64,000 bases of DNA from Thalassobius sp047123305 (GCF_047123305.1 NZ_CP138918.1:4154001-4218000), one strand, 5' to 3'. Positions 7,335 to 16,636 are shown, numbered from the stretch's first letter. Numbers and translations: made by a program. Notes: a model not told the origin generated them from the letters alone.

Positions 7335-8074
7335 ACACCCTGAAATTGACGCTGGCGGGGCTGGCGTTTTTGACAACGACCGGTCTGGCGACAGCGGAGT
7401 GCCGGCAGGCGCTGGCGCTGGGGTTGGATGTGTCCGGCTCTGTCGATGCGCGAGAGTATGGGTTGCAGATGCAGGGGGTGGCCGGTGCGTTGGAAGATCC
7501 CTCGGTGCAACAAGCCCTTTTGGGGCAGCCCGGCGGGCATGTGGATCTGATGGTGTTTGAATGGTCCGGCCCGCAAGATCAGCATGTGGTCCAGCCCTGG
7601 CGCAGTCTGCGCAGCGCCGCGGATATTGCCGAGGTGGCCGGCCGGTTGAGACAGGCCCAACGGGTTGGCGGCGCTCCAACGACGGCAATTGGGGCAGCGA
7701 TGCAGATGGGCGCAACGGCCTTGCAAAGCCGGGACTGTGCCCGGCGGGTGCTGGACCTGTCTGGTGATGGCGTGGCCAATGCAGGCCCGCTGCCCCAGAC
7801 CGTCAAAACCTCAGCAATTGTGCAGGGCATCACCGTGAATGGGCTGATCATCGCGGATTTTGCCGCCGATCCCTCCAGCCGTCATCCCACCGGCCCTGAG
7901 GGGCTGACCGCCTATTATCAGTCCTATGTCATCCAGGGGCCGCAGGCCTTTACGGAACTGGCGCTTGGCTTTGACGATTATCAGGACGCCATGACCCGCA
8001 AGCTGATCCGCGAGCTTTATGGCGCCGGGCTGATGCAGGCCCCTAGCCTGCCGGTGACGCTGGCGGCTCAATAG
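7331..8074 (+). CDS. DUF1194 secreted von Willebrand factor A-like protein (copy 2)
   Basis: A 247-residue paralogue of the preceding gene. Signal peptide MNTLKLTLAGLAFLTTTGLATA, mature protein from about ECRQAL. MIDAS D-V-S-G-S at residues 33-37 and LDLSGDGVANAG in the second metal loop. Both copies share FEWSG, the TAIG segment and a (G/F)DDY- or EDY-type C-terminal motif before an R-K-L helix. Start GTG at 7331, coupled by a four-base overlap. Its 3' end overlaps the convergent LdtR-like gene by seven bases. Confidence 0.82.
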   Translation: MNTLKLTLAGLAFLTTTGLATAECRQALALGLDVSGSVDAREYGLQMQGVAGALEDPSVQQALLGQPGGHVDLMVFEWSGPQDQHVVQPWRSLRSAADIAEVAGRLRQAQRVGGAPTTAIGAAMQMGATALQSRDCARRVLDLSGDGVANAGPLPQTVKTSAIVQGITVNGLIIADFAADPSSRHPTGPEGLTAYYQSYVIQGPQAFTELALGFDDYQDAMTRKLIRELYGAGLMQAPSLPVTLAAQ

Positions 8075-8565
8075 ATGTAGCGGATCTGATCAGTCCAATA
8101 GCGTTCCACCCGGCGCAGAGAGTTGGTGATTTCCACCACCCCGTCAGGGCCAAGGACCCCTTTGGATTGCAGCCCTTCGGCATGGCGGGAAAACAGGCTG
8201 GCCACCACATCGCGGATGCCGCGCCCCTTTGGCGTCAGCCGCACCCGAACTGAGCGTCGGTCAATTTCGCAACGCTGGTGGTGCATATAGCCCATTTCGA
8301 CCAGTTTTTTCAGGTTGTAGCTGACATTGCTGCCTTGATAATAGCCACGTGTTTTCAATTCCCCCGCGGTCACCTCATTGTCGCCGATGTTGAACAGCAA
8401 CAGGGCCTGCACCGCGTTGATTTCCAGCACGCCGATACGTTCAAATTCATCTTTGATGACATCCAAAAGCAGCCGGTGTAGCCGTTCAACCAAGGCCAAA
8501 GTGTCCAGGTAGCTGTTCATAAATCCGGCGTGATCGCCGGTTTTTAAGGGGTCATGAAGGCTCAT
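8068..8565 (-). CDS. MarR-type winged-helix regulator, LdtR-like
   Basis: A 165-residue winged-helix protein. The core reads INAVQALLLFNIGDNEVTAGELKTRGYYQGSNVSYNLKKLVEMGYMHHQRCEIDRRSVRVRLTPKG, closely following the alphaproteobacterial LdtR-type MarR regulators (GYYxGSNVSYNxKKLVE recognition helix and DRRSVRV wing). LdtR proteins control L,D-transpeptidase and stress genes in other alphaproteobacteria; a target here cannot be named. Start at 8565 with GGAGA upstream; a shorter start at 8520 lacks an SD. Single gene, convergent with the second DUF1194 gene. Confidence 0.75.
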   Translation of the reverse strand: MSLHDPLKTGDHAGFMNSYLDTLALVERLHRLLLDVIKDEFERIGVLEINAVQALLLFNIGDNEVTAGELKTRGYYQGSNVSYNLKKLVEMGYMHHQRCEIDRRSVRVRLTPKGRGIRDVVASLFSRHAEGLQSKGVLGPDGVVEITNSLRRVERYWTDQIRYIY

Positions 8566-8676
8566 GCCGGTCTCCGTCCAAGTGGTACTTGGGCTGACCA
8601 TGCGGCATAAAAACAAATATAGGTTTAATGTACGGGCAGCTTGCTAAAATCCTATGCATTTCACCCTTTGCCAAAG

Positions 8677-8706
8677 AAAACGCCCCCGCACGAGCGGAGG
8701 CGTTTC
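8677..8706. terminator. Bidirectional hairpin downstream of sdhE
   Basis: AAACGCC (8678-8684) pairs with GGCGTTT (8698-8704), with further CCGC/GCGG pairing inside. On the minus strand the stem is followed by TTTTCTTTGG, so it ends the XRE-sdhE transcript. Confidence 0.7.
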
Positions 8707-8737
8707 AATATTCACAACGCTGCGGGCGCGCCACCCT

Positions 8738-9010
8738 TCAGGCGCCGGTGGCCACCGCGCGGATATCGGTGATCTGGTCTTGCAGGTCGGCAGGCGCTTC
8801 CTGCTGACCAGAGACCCATTGATAGAGGTCCTGATCATTTTCGCTCAGTAGCGCGTCATAGGCATCCAGCGCGGCGTCGCTCATGCCTTCCAGCTTGGCC
8901 GCCGCATAGCGCATCAGGATGATGTCCATCTCTTTGATGCCACGCCGCATCGAGCGCATGTGCAGCCGTTTGATCCGGTTCTTACGGGTTTCTTTTGCAG
9001 GAGCCGTCAT
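8738..9010 (-). CDS. sdhE: FAD assembly factor SdhE
   Basis: A 90-residue protein with the SdhE/Sdh5 (DUF339) signature: RSMRRGIKEMDIIL near residues 19-32, including the RGxxE motif needed to help attach FAD to the flavoprotein subunit of succinate dehydrogenase. The C-terminal LLSENDQDLYQWVSG is also typical. Length is standard. It lies six bases downstream of an XRE regulator, so the two are probably one transcript. No sdhABCD genes are in the window. Confidence 0.9.
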   Translation of the reverse strand: MTAPAKETRKNRIKRLHMRSMRRGIKEMDIILMRYAAAKLEGMSDAALDAYDALLSENDQDLYQWVSGQQEAPADLQDQITDIRAVATGA

Positions 9011-9016
9011 CAGACC

Positions 9017-9433
9017 TCATTCGCCTTTCAGTTTCAGCCGCAGCTGTTTCTCCAACCGGCCCAGCCGATCTGCAGATGCGGTGAATTGCAGGCGCAGGTC
9101 GCGGATCTCGGTCAGGAGTTCATTCACGTCCGGGTCCAGCCCGGCCTCTGCCGGTTCGCTAACGCCCTCGCCCGTGCCCGTCAACAGCCAGCTCATCGAA
9201 ACATTCAGCAGCCCTGCCAGCATCGAGAGTTTGTTGGCGCGCGGCTCGGAGAGGTCGTATTCCCAGTCCCGCACAGATTTGAGTTTGACCCCCAGCCGTT
9301 TGGCCAATTGTCGCTGTTCCAGCCCAGCCTGTTCCCGTGCCGCCGCCAGACGATCGCCAAACGTGGCCATATCTGGTCCGTACCAATCGAAATCCGTCTG
9401 CGGAGCTTCGGTAGTGCCTTCTTGATCTTGCAT
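9017..9433 (-). CDS. XRE-family helix-turn-helix regulator
   Basis: A 138-residue protein. An HTH_3 domain spans about residues 23-80 (FGDRLAAAREQAGLEQRQLAKRLGVKLKSVRDWEYDLSEPRANKLSMLAGLLNVSMSWLLTGTGEG). The C-terminal part (about 100-135, NELLTEIRDLRLQFTASADRLGRLEKQLRLKL) is a likely coiled coil for oligomerisation. Start at 9433 with GGAACGG upstream; the longer frame from 9478 lacks an SD. It precedes sdhE by six bases and is divergent from the aminotransferase gene, with about 100 bases between them for shared control. Confidence 0.82.
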   Translation of the reverse strand: MQDQEGTTEAPQTDFDWYGPDMATFGDRLAAAREQAGLEQRQLAKRLGVKLKSVRDWEYDLSEPRANKLSMLAGLLNVSMSWLLTGTGEGVSEPAEAGLDPDVNELLTEIRDLRLQFTASADRLGRLEKQLRLKLKGE

Positions 9434-9535
9434 TCCGTTCCTTTCCGCCGAACACGCTTGAACGGCCTCGCGCCACAACCTAAGACATGGTCTGAATGAT
9501 TACAAACCATGCCATTGACGCAGTGAGGTCCTCTT

Positions 9536-10738
9536 ATGTCTTTCCTGTCTGAGACACTTGCCCGTGTAAAACCGTCGCCGACCATTGCGGTGACCAATCT
9601 GGCGGCCGAGCTGAAGGCGCAGGGCCGCGATGTGATCGGCCTCTCTGCCGGTGAGCCGGATTTCGACACGCCAGCGCATATTCGCGCCGCCGGGATCGCC
9701 GCGATTGACGAAGGCCACACCCGCTATACGGCGGTCGACGGCATCCCCGATCTGAAAGTAGCGATCTGCGCCAAGTTCAAACGGGACAACGGGCTGGACT
9801 ATACGACCAAACAGGTCAGCGTCGGCACCGGTGGCAAACAGGTGCTCTACAATGCCTTCATGGCCACGCTGAACCACGAGGATGAGGTGATCATCCCGGC
9901 GCCTTACTGGGTCAGCTACCCCGATATGGTGACGCTTGCGGGTGGCACGCCGGTGACCGTGGAAACCTCGGTTGAAAACAACTTCAAACTGACTGCGGAT
10001 CAGCTGGAGGCCGCCATCACCCGCAACACCAAGTGGTTCCTGTTCAACTCACCTTCGAACCCCACCGGCGCGGGCTACAGCCGTGAGGAACTGAAGGCGC
10101 TGACCGATGTGTTGCTGCGTCATCCCCATGTCTGGATCATGACCGATGATATGTATGAACACCTGGCCTATGACGGCTTCAAGTTCTGCACCCCGGCCGA
10201 GGTGGAGCCAAAGCTCTATGACCGCACCCTGACGGTAAACGGCGTCTCCAAAGCCTACGCAATGACCGGCTGGCGCATCGGCTATGCGGCCGGTCCCGAA
10301 CAGCTGATCGCCGCGATGCGCAAGGTGCAGTCGCAATCGACCTCGAACCCCTGCTCGGTCAGCCAGAAGGCGGCTGTTGCCGCACTGAACGGGCCACAGG
10401 ATTTCCTGGCGCCCAACAATGAAATGTTCGTGCGCCGCCGCAATCTGGTGGTGGATATGCTGAACGCGATTGACGGCATCACCTGCCTGGTGCCCGAAGG
10501 CGCGTTCTACGTCTACCCATCCATTGCGGGGCTGATCGGCAAGAAAACCCCAGCGGGTGTCGAAATCACTTCGGACGAGGTGTTTGCCACCGAACTGTTG
10601 AACGACACCGGTGTGGCCGTGGTCTTTGGCGCGGCTTTCGGGCTTTCGCCGAATTTCCGGGTCAGCTACGCTACCTCTGACGCGCTGCTGCAAGACGCCT
10701 GCACCCGCATTCAGGACTTCTGTGCCAAGCTGGTGTAA
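9536..10738 (+). CDS. aspC: Aspartate aminotransferase (class I, PLP)
   Basis: A 400-residue fold-type I aminotransferase. It has SAGEPDFDTP near the N-terminus, NSPSNPTG, DDMYEHL and the PLP lysine at about K239 in NGVSKAYAMTGWRIGY, with the closing FRVSYA. This is the alphaproteobacterial 1-alpha/1-gamma aspartate/prephenate transaminase type, giving aspartate from oxaloacetate and glutamate. A GAGGTCC SD precedes the ATG. It is followed 48 bases later by a conserved unknown gene in the same direction. Confidence 0.9.
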   Translation: MSFLSETLARVKPSPTIAVTNLAAELKAQGRDVIGLSAGEPDFDTPAHIRAAGIAAIDEGHTRYTAVDGIPDLKVAICAKFKRDNGLDYTTKQVSVGTGGKQVLYNAFMATLNHEDEVIIPAPYWVSYPDMVTLAGGTPVTVETSVENNFKLTADQLEAAITRNTKWFLFNSPSNPTGAGYSREELKALTDVLLRHPHVWIMTDDMYEHLAYDGFKFCTPAEVEPKLYDRTLTVNGVSKAYAMTGWRIGYAAGPEQLIAAMRKVQSQSTSNPCSVSQKAAVAALNGPQDFLAPNNEMFVRRRNLVVDMLNAIDGITCLVPEGAFYVYPSIAGLIGKKTPAGVEITSDEVFATELLNDTGVAVVFGAAFGLSPNFRVSYATSDALLQDACTRIQDFCAKLV

Positions 10739-10786
10739 CGCGGCAGTGTGATTTGAGCATTTAAGAAACGATGAATTGGAGGCCCC

Positions 10787-11215
10787 ATGTCTGTTGATCT
10801 CCCCGAATATTACTTCCGGGTGCGTGAAAACGGGGCCTTCGTGTTTCGTGTCGACACCGAAAACCGCCAGCGCCGGATCGAGCTGGATCAGATCGCCAAT
10901 GTGAATATCAAAAACGGCGAGATCAAACCGCATGGCGACCGTAAGCTGTCGGATGCGGATCTGATGGCCATCCGGCACTGGATGGACGATCGCCGCGCCT
11001 TGCTGGCGGAACGTGACGTGGATGACATCCTGCGCACGGTGGATCACCTGAACCTGACCACCCATTGGGCCCAGAGCCGCGCCAGCGAGGACCAGCTGGA
11101 AGCGGTAACCGATCAACTGCTCCTGACCATGCATGACCTGCGCTCGGTGCTGGTGCGCAAAAAAGCCGACCGGTTGATGAAGGCCGCTGCCAAGGCCGAA
11201 AAGAACGAAGGGTAA
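10787..11215 (+). CDS. Conserved unknown protein, co-oriented with aspC
   Basis: A 142-residue soluble acidic/basic mixed protein, starting MSVDLPEYYFRVRENGAFVFRVDTENRQRRIELDQIANVNIKNGEIKPHG. A short beta-rich N-terminal part is followed from about residue 55 by helices and a lysine-rich tail. An ATTGGAGG SD lies just upstream of the ATG at 10787. I know of no function; a protein of this look is common next to aspC in roseobacters, but that is recollection, not a search. It ends before a strong terminator. Confidence 0.7.
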   Translation: MSVDLPEYYFRVRENGAFVFRVDTENRQRRIELDQIANVNIKNGEIKPHGDRKLSDADLMAIRHWMDDRRALLAERDVDDILRTVDHLNLTTHWAQSRASEDQLEAVTDQLLLTMHDLRSVLVRKKADRLMKAAAKAEKNEG

Positions 11216-11239
11216 ACCCTTACGTAGTCAAAAGAAAAA

Positions 11240-11276
11240 GGCGCCCGCGGTTCCGGACCGGGGCGCCCTTTTTTGT
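11240..11276. terminator. Strong bidirectional terminator
   Basis: GGCGCCC (11240-11246) pairs with GGGCGCC (11261-11267), extended by CGG/CCG. TTTTTT (11269-11274) follows on the plus strand, and AAAGAAAAA precedes it, so it serves both the upstream plus-strand gene and the convergent MATE gene. Confidence 0.85.
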
Positions 11277-11290
11277 GGAGTCTTCTCAGC

Positions 11291-12673
11291 CTATTCGGCC
11301 GGTTTCATCTTGGCAATCCGCGCCTCGGTCTGGCCCATCACCGGCCCCCAGAACCGGCCCATCAACAGGACACCGGCACAGGCCAGCCCCACCGCCAGAC
11401 CAGCCCAGACGCCAACACCGCCCCAGCCTAGGACAAAGCCCATCACATAGCTGACCGGTACCCCGATCACCCAGTAGGAAATGGCCGCCATCACCATCGG
11501 CACCTTGGTGTCCTGCACCCCGCGCAGCACCCCCAATGCCAGCGCCTGCGCGGCATCGGCAAACTGGAACAGACCCGCTGCCGCCAGCAAAGGCACCCCA
11601 AGGGCAATCACCACATCGCGCTGGGGATCCTCCGGCGACAGGAACAGTGCCAACAGCGGCTCGGGAAACACCAGAAACACCACCAGCGTCAGCGCCGCAA
11701 AGCCTGCCGACAGGCTGGTCACCAGCTTGGCCCCCAGCCGCAGATCCCCCATCGAGCGCCGCCCAACAGCCCGCCCCGCCCGCACCGTAGCGGCGTTGCT
11801 CAGGCCGAGATGCACCATAAAGGTCAGCGCAGTGATCTGCAGCGCAATGCCATGTGCCGCCAGCGGCAAGGTGCCCAGCCAGCCCATCATCACCGAAGAG
11901 GCCGCAAACAGGCCAACCTCGGCCAGGCTGGTCAGCCCCATCGGCCAACCCAGACGGGTGACCGCGCGGAATGCTTCCCAGTCGGCGCGCCAGAAACGGG
12001 AAAACACCTCATGTTCCGGCGTCACCCAATGCAGGTAGGCCCCCAGCAGCAACATGGAGGCAATATTCACAATGAGCGAGGCAACAGCCGCGCCTTCAAT
12101 GCCCATTTCAGGAAAGCCCCAGTTGCCGAAAATCAGCGCGTAGTTGACCACCACATTGATCAGCACCGCCGCAAGGGTCACCCAAAGCACCACCCCAGCC
12201 CGCTCCAGCGCCGAAAGATAGGATTTGAACACCATGACCAGCAGCGCCGGAATGATCGACCAACCATTGATCAACAGATAGTCCGCCGCCAGCCGCGCCA
12301 CTTCCGGTGTTTGCCCCGCCAGCAGCAGGATCGGTTCAGCCAGCAACATCACCGGCACGGCCACCACCGAATAGAGCAGCGACGCCCAGATCGCCATCCG
12401 GGTCACCCGGCGCACCTGCGCCCCTTCACCGGCGGCTTCGGCCTCGGCCACCATGGGCATCACCGCAAAAGCAAAGCCGGAGCCCAGAATAAACAGAACA
12501 AAAAACACCGTCCCCGCAATAACCTGCGCGGCCAGCACCTCGACATCATACCAGCCGAGCATCACCGTGTCGGTCATATTGATCGAGAACTGCGCCACAT
12601 GGCTGCCAATCAACGGCAGGCCCAGGGTCAGGATGTTTTTCAAGTGTTGGTTAATCGTCAAATCACGTGTCAT
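11291..12673 (-). CDS. MATE-family multidrug/Na+ antiporter
   Basis: A 460-residue inner-membrane protein with about twelve hydrophobic segments in two homologous halves. The N-terminal half reads LPLIGSHVAQFSINMTDTVMLGWYDVEVLAAQ and the second half begins near GWPMGLTSLAEVGLFAASSVMMGWLG; both are standard MATE patterns, NorM branch. Such pumps export cationic compounds by Na+ or H+ exchange; the substrate here is unknown. Start ATG at 12673; no good SD is visible. Single gene, ended by the shared terminator. Confidence 0.88.
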   Translation of the reverse strand: MTRDLTINQHLKNILTLGLPLIGSHVAQFSINMTDTVMLGWYDVEVLAAQVIAGTVFFVLFILGSGFAFAVMPMVAEAEAAGEGAQVRRVTRMAIWASLLYSVVAVPVMLLAEPILLLAGQTPEVARLAADYLLINGWSIIPALLVMVFKSYLSALERAGVVLWVTLAAVLINVVVNYALIFGNWGFPEMGIEGAAVASLIVNIASMLLLGAYLHWVTPEHEVFSRFWRADWEAFRAVTRLGWPMGLTSLAEVGLFAASSVMMGWLGTLPLAAHGIALQITALTFMVHLGLSNAATVRAGRAVGRRSMGDLRLGAKLVTSLSAGFAALTLVVFLVFPEPLLALFLSPEDPQRDVVIALGVPLLAAAGLFQFADAAQALALGVLRGVQDTKVPMVMAAISYWVIGVPVSYVMGFVLGWGGVGVWAGLAVGLACAGVLLMGRFWGPVMGQTEARIAKMKPAE

Positions 12674-12911
12674 GCCCCAGCGTTAGTCCTGCGGCGCAAC
12701 CGTGGCAATCCCCTACCGTTCCCCACACATCTCACCCTGCGCCAGCGCACAGCGCCGCCGCATTGGCACCGCCGCTTTCTTCTTGGCCCAAATATCCACG
12801 CCGCAGGCCCTGCACCGCGGCGGATGCGCAACGCTCCGCCGATGGGTCGTGCTCAGGCTTCCCCCTTGCCCTTTGGACCCGCTACGCTAGCTCCGAGCCA
12901 GAGGAGAGACC

Positions 12912-13565
12912 ATGCCCACCGACATGCCGTTTGACCAGCTGATCCCCGACACCCGCGCGTTCCTGAGCGAGCTTCACGCCAACAACACCCGCGATTGGTT
13001 TATGGAGCACAAAGCGCGCTATGACAGCCGGTTGAAAGGCCCGTCCGAGGTGCTTCTTGATGTGGTGGCAGCAGATCTGCAGCAGATCACCGACCGTCCG
13101 GTCAGCCCTAAACTGTTCCGGCAACAGCGCGACATTCGCTTTTCAAAGGATAAGACCCCCTACAAAACCCATCTGCACATGCTCTGGCATGTCGGTGAAG
13201 GGCTGGGGCGCACGGCGTTCTATTTCGGGATCGAGTTGGACCGCATCGTTCTGGGCGGTGGCTGTATGGGCATGGAGAAGGACAAGCTGGTGGCCTATCG
13301 TAAACGGGTGGGCAGCGCCAAAGGCAAGGACCTGATGCGCGCCATTTCCGACGCCAGCAAATCCGGCATCCGCTTTTCCGAACCCGAGCTCAAGCGGGTG
13401 CCCGCCCCCTTCCCCGCCGATCACCCGCAGGGCGATCTGCTGAAACACAAAAGCCTCACTTTCTGGAAAGAACTGCCTGCCGAGACAACCGATCTGCGCA
13501 AGAGCCTGAAGGGTGGATTTGCCAGTCTGATGCCGCTTCAGGACTGGTTGATGGCCATTCGCTAA
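12912..13565 (+). CDS. DUF2461 (TIGR02453) family protein
   Basis: A 217-residue protein. It opens with FLSELHANNTRDWFMEHKARYDSRLKGPSEVLL and has LFRQQRDIRFSKDKTPYKTHLHMLW, both hallmarks of the DUF2461/TIGR02453 family found in bacteria and fungi. The C-terminal region includes HPQGDLLKHKSLTFWKEL. The biochemical function of the family is not established. Start ATG at 12912 with GAGGAGAG upstream. Single gene, divergent from the MATE gene. Confidence 0.85.
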   Translation: MPTDMPFDQLIPDTRAFLSELHANNTRDWFMEHKARYDSRLKGPSEVLLDVVAADLQQITDRPVSPKLFRQQRDIRFSKDKTPYKTHLHMLWHVGEGLGRTAFYFGIELDRIVLGGGCMGMEKDKLVAYRKRVGSAKGKDLMRAISDASKSGIRFSEPELKRVPAPFPADHPQGDLLKHKSLTFWKELPAETTDLRKSLKGGFASLMPLQDWLMAIR

Positions 13566-14027
13566 GAGGTCCCGCGGGACGGGTGCGGGGCAGAAACCGG
13601 CTGAAATGAACGCCTCACGCCCACTGCGGCCAAGCACCTGAGATGGTAGGCAAATTCCACATCAATGTTGCGAATCGGGTGAAATCCACTTCCGTTTGAG
13701 GCGAATCCCCTGCTTTTCATGGGGAATCCTGACCACGACATATGCCAATTTCGCTGCGAACTGTCACAACGTATAGTGGGCGGCGCAGCTTTCGGTAATT
13801 TGCGACGTCAACCAAACGCGCACCACCCACCCGTTCCGAGGCAAAACCCTGTCTCTTTCGGCCAAGTCATACATACTTTTGGATAAGTTTGGCCTAATCG
13901 GGCTTTAATTTTCTGCCGAAAGGCCGTGAATATAGTGTGAGTAAATTTAGTACGTTTGACGTTCGAGTATTTGTTTGCACAGCGGAAGAACCCCGCAACC
14001 TGTCAACCAACAGTAGATGAAGGCCTA
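13566..14027. other. 462-base intergenic region upstream of the hybrid kinase
   Basis: No open frame with coding character was found. It is AT-richer than its surroundings toward the kinase. A perfect 12-base palindrome GTCCCGCGGGAC (13569-13580) lies four bases after the DUF2461 stop. The rest probably holds the promoter and a long leader of the kinase gene; an AAGG SD sits next to its ATG. No defined operator could be called. Confidence 0.4.
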
Positions 14028-16610
14028 ATGCGACGCCACGACAACCTCAGACGCCTCGTCGTAGAGGACAATGACCCTGCCGAAGAAAAGACGGGGTCGG
14101 ATCAGGGATTCGTCTTCCGTGATTTCGAAGTCTCGCGCGTTCAGCACATCACCGAGGCCCTGCGCCGCAATCCGGTGCGCAACAGCCTCATCTACATGGC
14201 CATCGTCGCCGTCTGGACCATCTTCATGTCCTACGGGGCTGCTTTGCACGGGCCGAACACAATTGCCGTGAACCTGACTCCCCATGTGGCGATGTTCGCC
14301 ATCGTGATCGGGGTGCTGGTTTACCCGCGTGCCCTTCTGTGGGTGCCCGTTGCCGCGCTCTCGGTGCTGTTTTTCATTCCCTTCCTGCTGCCGTTCACCG
14401 GCAATGCGCCCTGGGCCTTTATGCCCGAGGTGTCGTTCCGGCTGGTGTTCTTCTTGCTGATCGTGAACCTGATGGCGGGTTTTGGCATCGGCTATGCGGT
14501 GCGCACCTTCTACCGCAAGACCATGCAGAACATGCAACCGTTCGAAGCGGACCTGCTGATCGCCGCCGCGACCTTTGGCATTTTCCTGGCCACCGGCATT
14601 GCCATTGCCGTGCTTAACAACGCATTCAGCAGCACTTTGAGTTTTGTCGGTCTGGAAACACTGGGGTTTGATGAGAACTACTTTGACTTTGCCATTTCCC
14701 GCGTGCTGCGCGGTGCGGTGGTCTGTTCGGCCTTTCTGGTCGCCATCCAGCAGGCCCCCCGTATGGACGAGCTGCGGTTTTCGCTGCCGTTTATCCTGCT
14801 GTTCCCCGGTCTTATGGCACTGCATCAGGCGGGCTATGGCGGCTATCCGATGCTGGACGCGGCTGCCCTGGCAGCGCTGCTGGCCCTGACCCTGCCGGTC
14901 AGCGCGGCGCCAATCGTGGTGATCTCGGGCGTCGCGCTTTATGCGGGTCTGACGGGTCACTTCTTGGCCGATCACGTGATCACCGATCCGCGCACTGCCC
15001 TATTGCACCGCTACTCGCTGGGGCTGTTGGTGCTGGTCGTGCTGATCCTTGCCCTGCGTGGCCGTGGCCGCCATGAACGGGAACAACGTGTCGCCTCGAT
15101 CCGCCGTCTGTCTACCGTGCGGGGCTTTGCTGGGGTTGGCCTCTTCACTGTGAATGTCCCCCGTGACACCATGCGTCTGGACCCAGCCGGCATGCGTCTG
15201 GTGGGCCTGCCGGCCGAGGCACAACTGGACGACCTGATAGGCCGCTTCCGTGCCGATGAGCAATATCTGCTGCGCCACGCCATCGAGAGCGACAGCCACG
15301 CCTCGATCACACTGCTGCTGCGTCTGGCCGATATGCTGGACACCGGCGACAACCGCGTCATGCGCCTGCACCTCTGGGCCGAAACCACGGTGCGCAACGA
15401 ACGTGTTGTCTATGGTCTGATGGTGGAAGTCACCGAAGAACACCTGCAGGAACGCGCCCTGACCAACGCGCTGAACGAGCTGTCGCTGCGACAGGACAAG
15501 CAGAAACAGCTGTTCTCGATCGTCAGCCACGAAATCCGCACCCCCGCCTCGGTGCTGTCGATGCTGATCGATGAGATGGAGAATGGGCACACCTCCGAAG
15601 AGCTGGTGCCGCAGATGCGCGAAGCCTCGACCCAGCTGTTGAGCGTGCTCGACGACATGCGCCAGGCGGTGAACCCCGAGAAGAACCAGCCGCTGTCGAT
15701 CAAACCCTATGTGCCTGCCGATGTGGCCGAACGGGTGCGCAACACCTATCAGCTGCTGGCCAAGGGCAAGCAGATCCGCATCAGCCTGGACCTTGGCCCC
15801 GACTCGATCCGCCCGATGATGGGCGACAGCAACCGGTTGAAACAGATCCTTGGCAATCTGGTGCGCAATGCGATCATCCACTCCGAGGGTTCGGAAATCC
15901 GCATCTGCTACCAACCCGACATGTCCGGCCTGCCCGCCAGCCCGACGCCCACCAGTTCGTTCTGGTCAGTGACCGACGATGGTGTGGGCATTCCCCAGAC
16001 CGAGATCGAGCGTCTGTTCCAGCCTTTCGAGCGTGGCTCGCAGGATGCGCGCAATCAGGCGGAGGGTTCGGGCCTTGGGCTCTATATCGCAAAACAGGCG
16101 GTGGAACTGTTGGGCGGCTCACTGCAATACTTTGACGCCCCTGAAGGGGGTGCCGGCTACCGTCTGAATCTCTCGGACAAGGCGGCCTCCAAGCAGGAGC
16201 TGCAAAGCGCCCTGCCGCAGCCCAGCAATGTTGAAAACAAAAAGCTGGGCGAAATGCGCGTGGTTCTGGCCGAAGACAACCAGCTGGTGGCACAGGTCAC
16301 CTCTAAACAGCTGGGCCGCATTTTTGGCGAGATCGAGCTGGCTGAAAATGGCCGCGAAGCTTTGCAAAAGGTCAAGGACAACCCGCCGGACCTGCTGATC
16401 ACCGATCTGTTCATGCCGGAAATGGCCGGGGACGAACTGGTGCGGGCAATGCAGGAAGAAGGCATCGAAATCCCCGCCATCGGTCTGACCGCCGCTGTTG
16501 TGGGTGACGATATCAAACGGTTCGAAGATGTCGGCGCCACCGCCGTTCTGCCCAAACCGCTGGATGTGAAACGTCTGGCCGGTCTGCTGGAAGAAAAAGT
16601 CGCCGTTTAA
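14028..16610 (+). CDS. Membrane hybrid sensor histidine kinase with receiver domain
   Basis: An 860-residue protein from the ATG at 14028 (AAGG SD); an upstream in-frame TTG at 13956 is not credible. Order: short cytoplasmic N-terminus, eight or nine hydrophobic segments (about 50-350), a PAS-like region (about 365-475), HisKA with phosphoacceptor H501 in VSHEIRTP, HATPase_c with NLVRNAIIHSE, DDGVGIP and GSGLGLYIAK, then a C-terminal receiver whose phosphate acceptor is D793 in LLITDLFMPEM. The membrane part has no recognisable extracytoplasmic ligand domain, so it may sense a membrane or hydrophobic signal. No cognate regulator is adjacent; phosphorelay to a distant histidine phosphotransferase is likely. 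Confidence 0.88.
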   Translation: MRRHDNLRRLVVEDNDPAEEKTGSDQGFVFRDFEVSRVQHITEALRRNPVRNSLIYMAIVAVWTIFMSYGAALHGPNTIAVNLTPHVAMFAIVIGVLVYPRALLWVPVAALSVLFFIPFLLPFTGNAPWAFMPEVSFRLVFFLLIVNLMAGFGIGYAVRTFYRKTMQNMQPFEADLLIAAATFGIFLATGIAIAVLNNAFSSTLSFVGLETLGFDENYFDFAISRVLRGAVVCSAFLVAIQQAPRMDELRFSLPFILLFPGLMALHQAGYGGYPMLDAAALAALLALTLPVSAAPIVVISGVALYAGLTGHFLADHVITDPRTALLHRYSLGLLVLVVLILALRGRGRHEREQRVASIRRLSTVRGFAGVGLFTVNVPRDTMRLDPAGMRLVGLPAEAQLDDLIGRFRADEQYLLRHAIESDSHASITLLLRLADMLDTGDNRVMRLHLWAETTVRNERVVYGLMVEVTEEHLQERALTNALNELSLRQDKQKQLFSIVSHEIRTPASVLSMLIDEMENGHTSEELVPQMREASTQLLSVLDDMRQAVNPEKNQPLSIKPYVPADVAERVRNTYQLLAKGKQIRISLDLGPDSIRPMMGDSNRLKQILGNLVRNAIIHSEGSEIRICYQPDMSGLPASPTPTSSFWSVTDDGVGIPQTEIERLFQPFERGSQDARNQAEGSGLGLYIAKQAVELLGGSLQYFDAPEGGAGYRLNLSDKAASKQELQSALPQPSNVENKKLGEMRVVLAEDNQLVAQVTSKQLGRIFGEIELAENGREALQKVKDNPPDLLITDLFMPEMAGDELVRAMQEEGIEIPAIGLTAAVVGDDIKRFEDVGATAVLPKPLDVKRLAGLLEEKVAV

Positions 16611-16636
16611 GCGCCTTATCTCGGCAGCCAAACGCA

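Noticed and set aside
13956..14027. Upstream TTG start for the hybrid kinase
   Set aside because: The added 24 residues have no SD and no family match; ATG 14028 has AAGG at the right distance.
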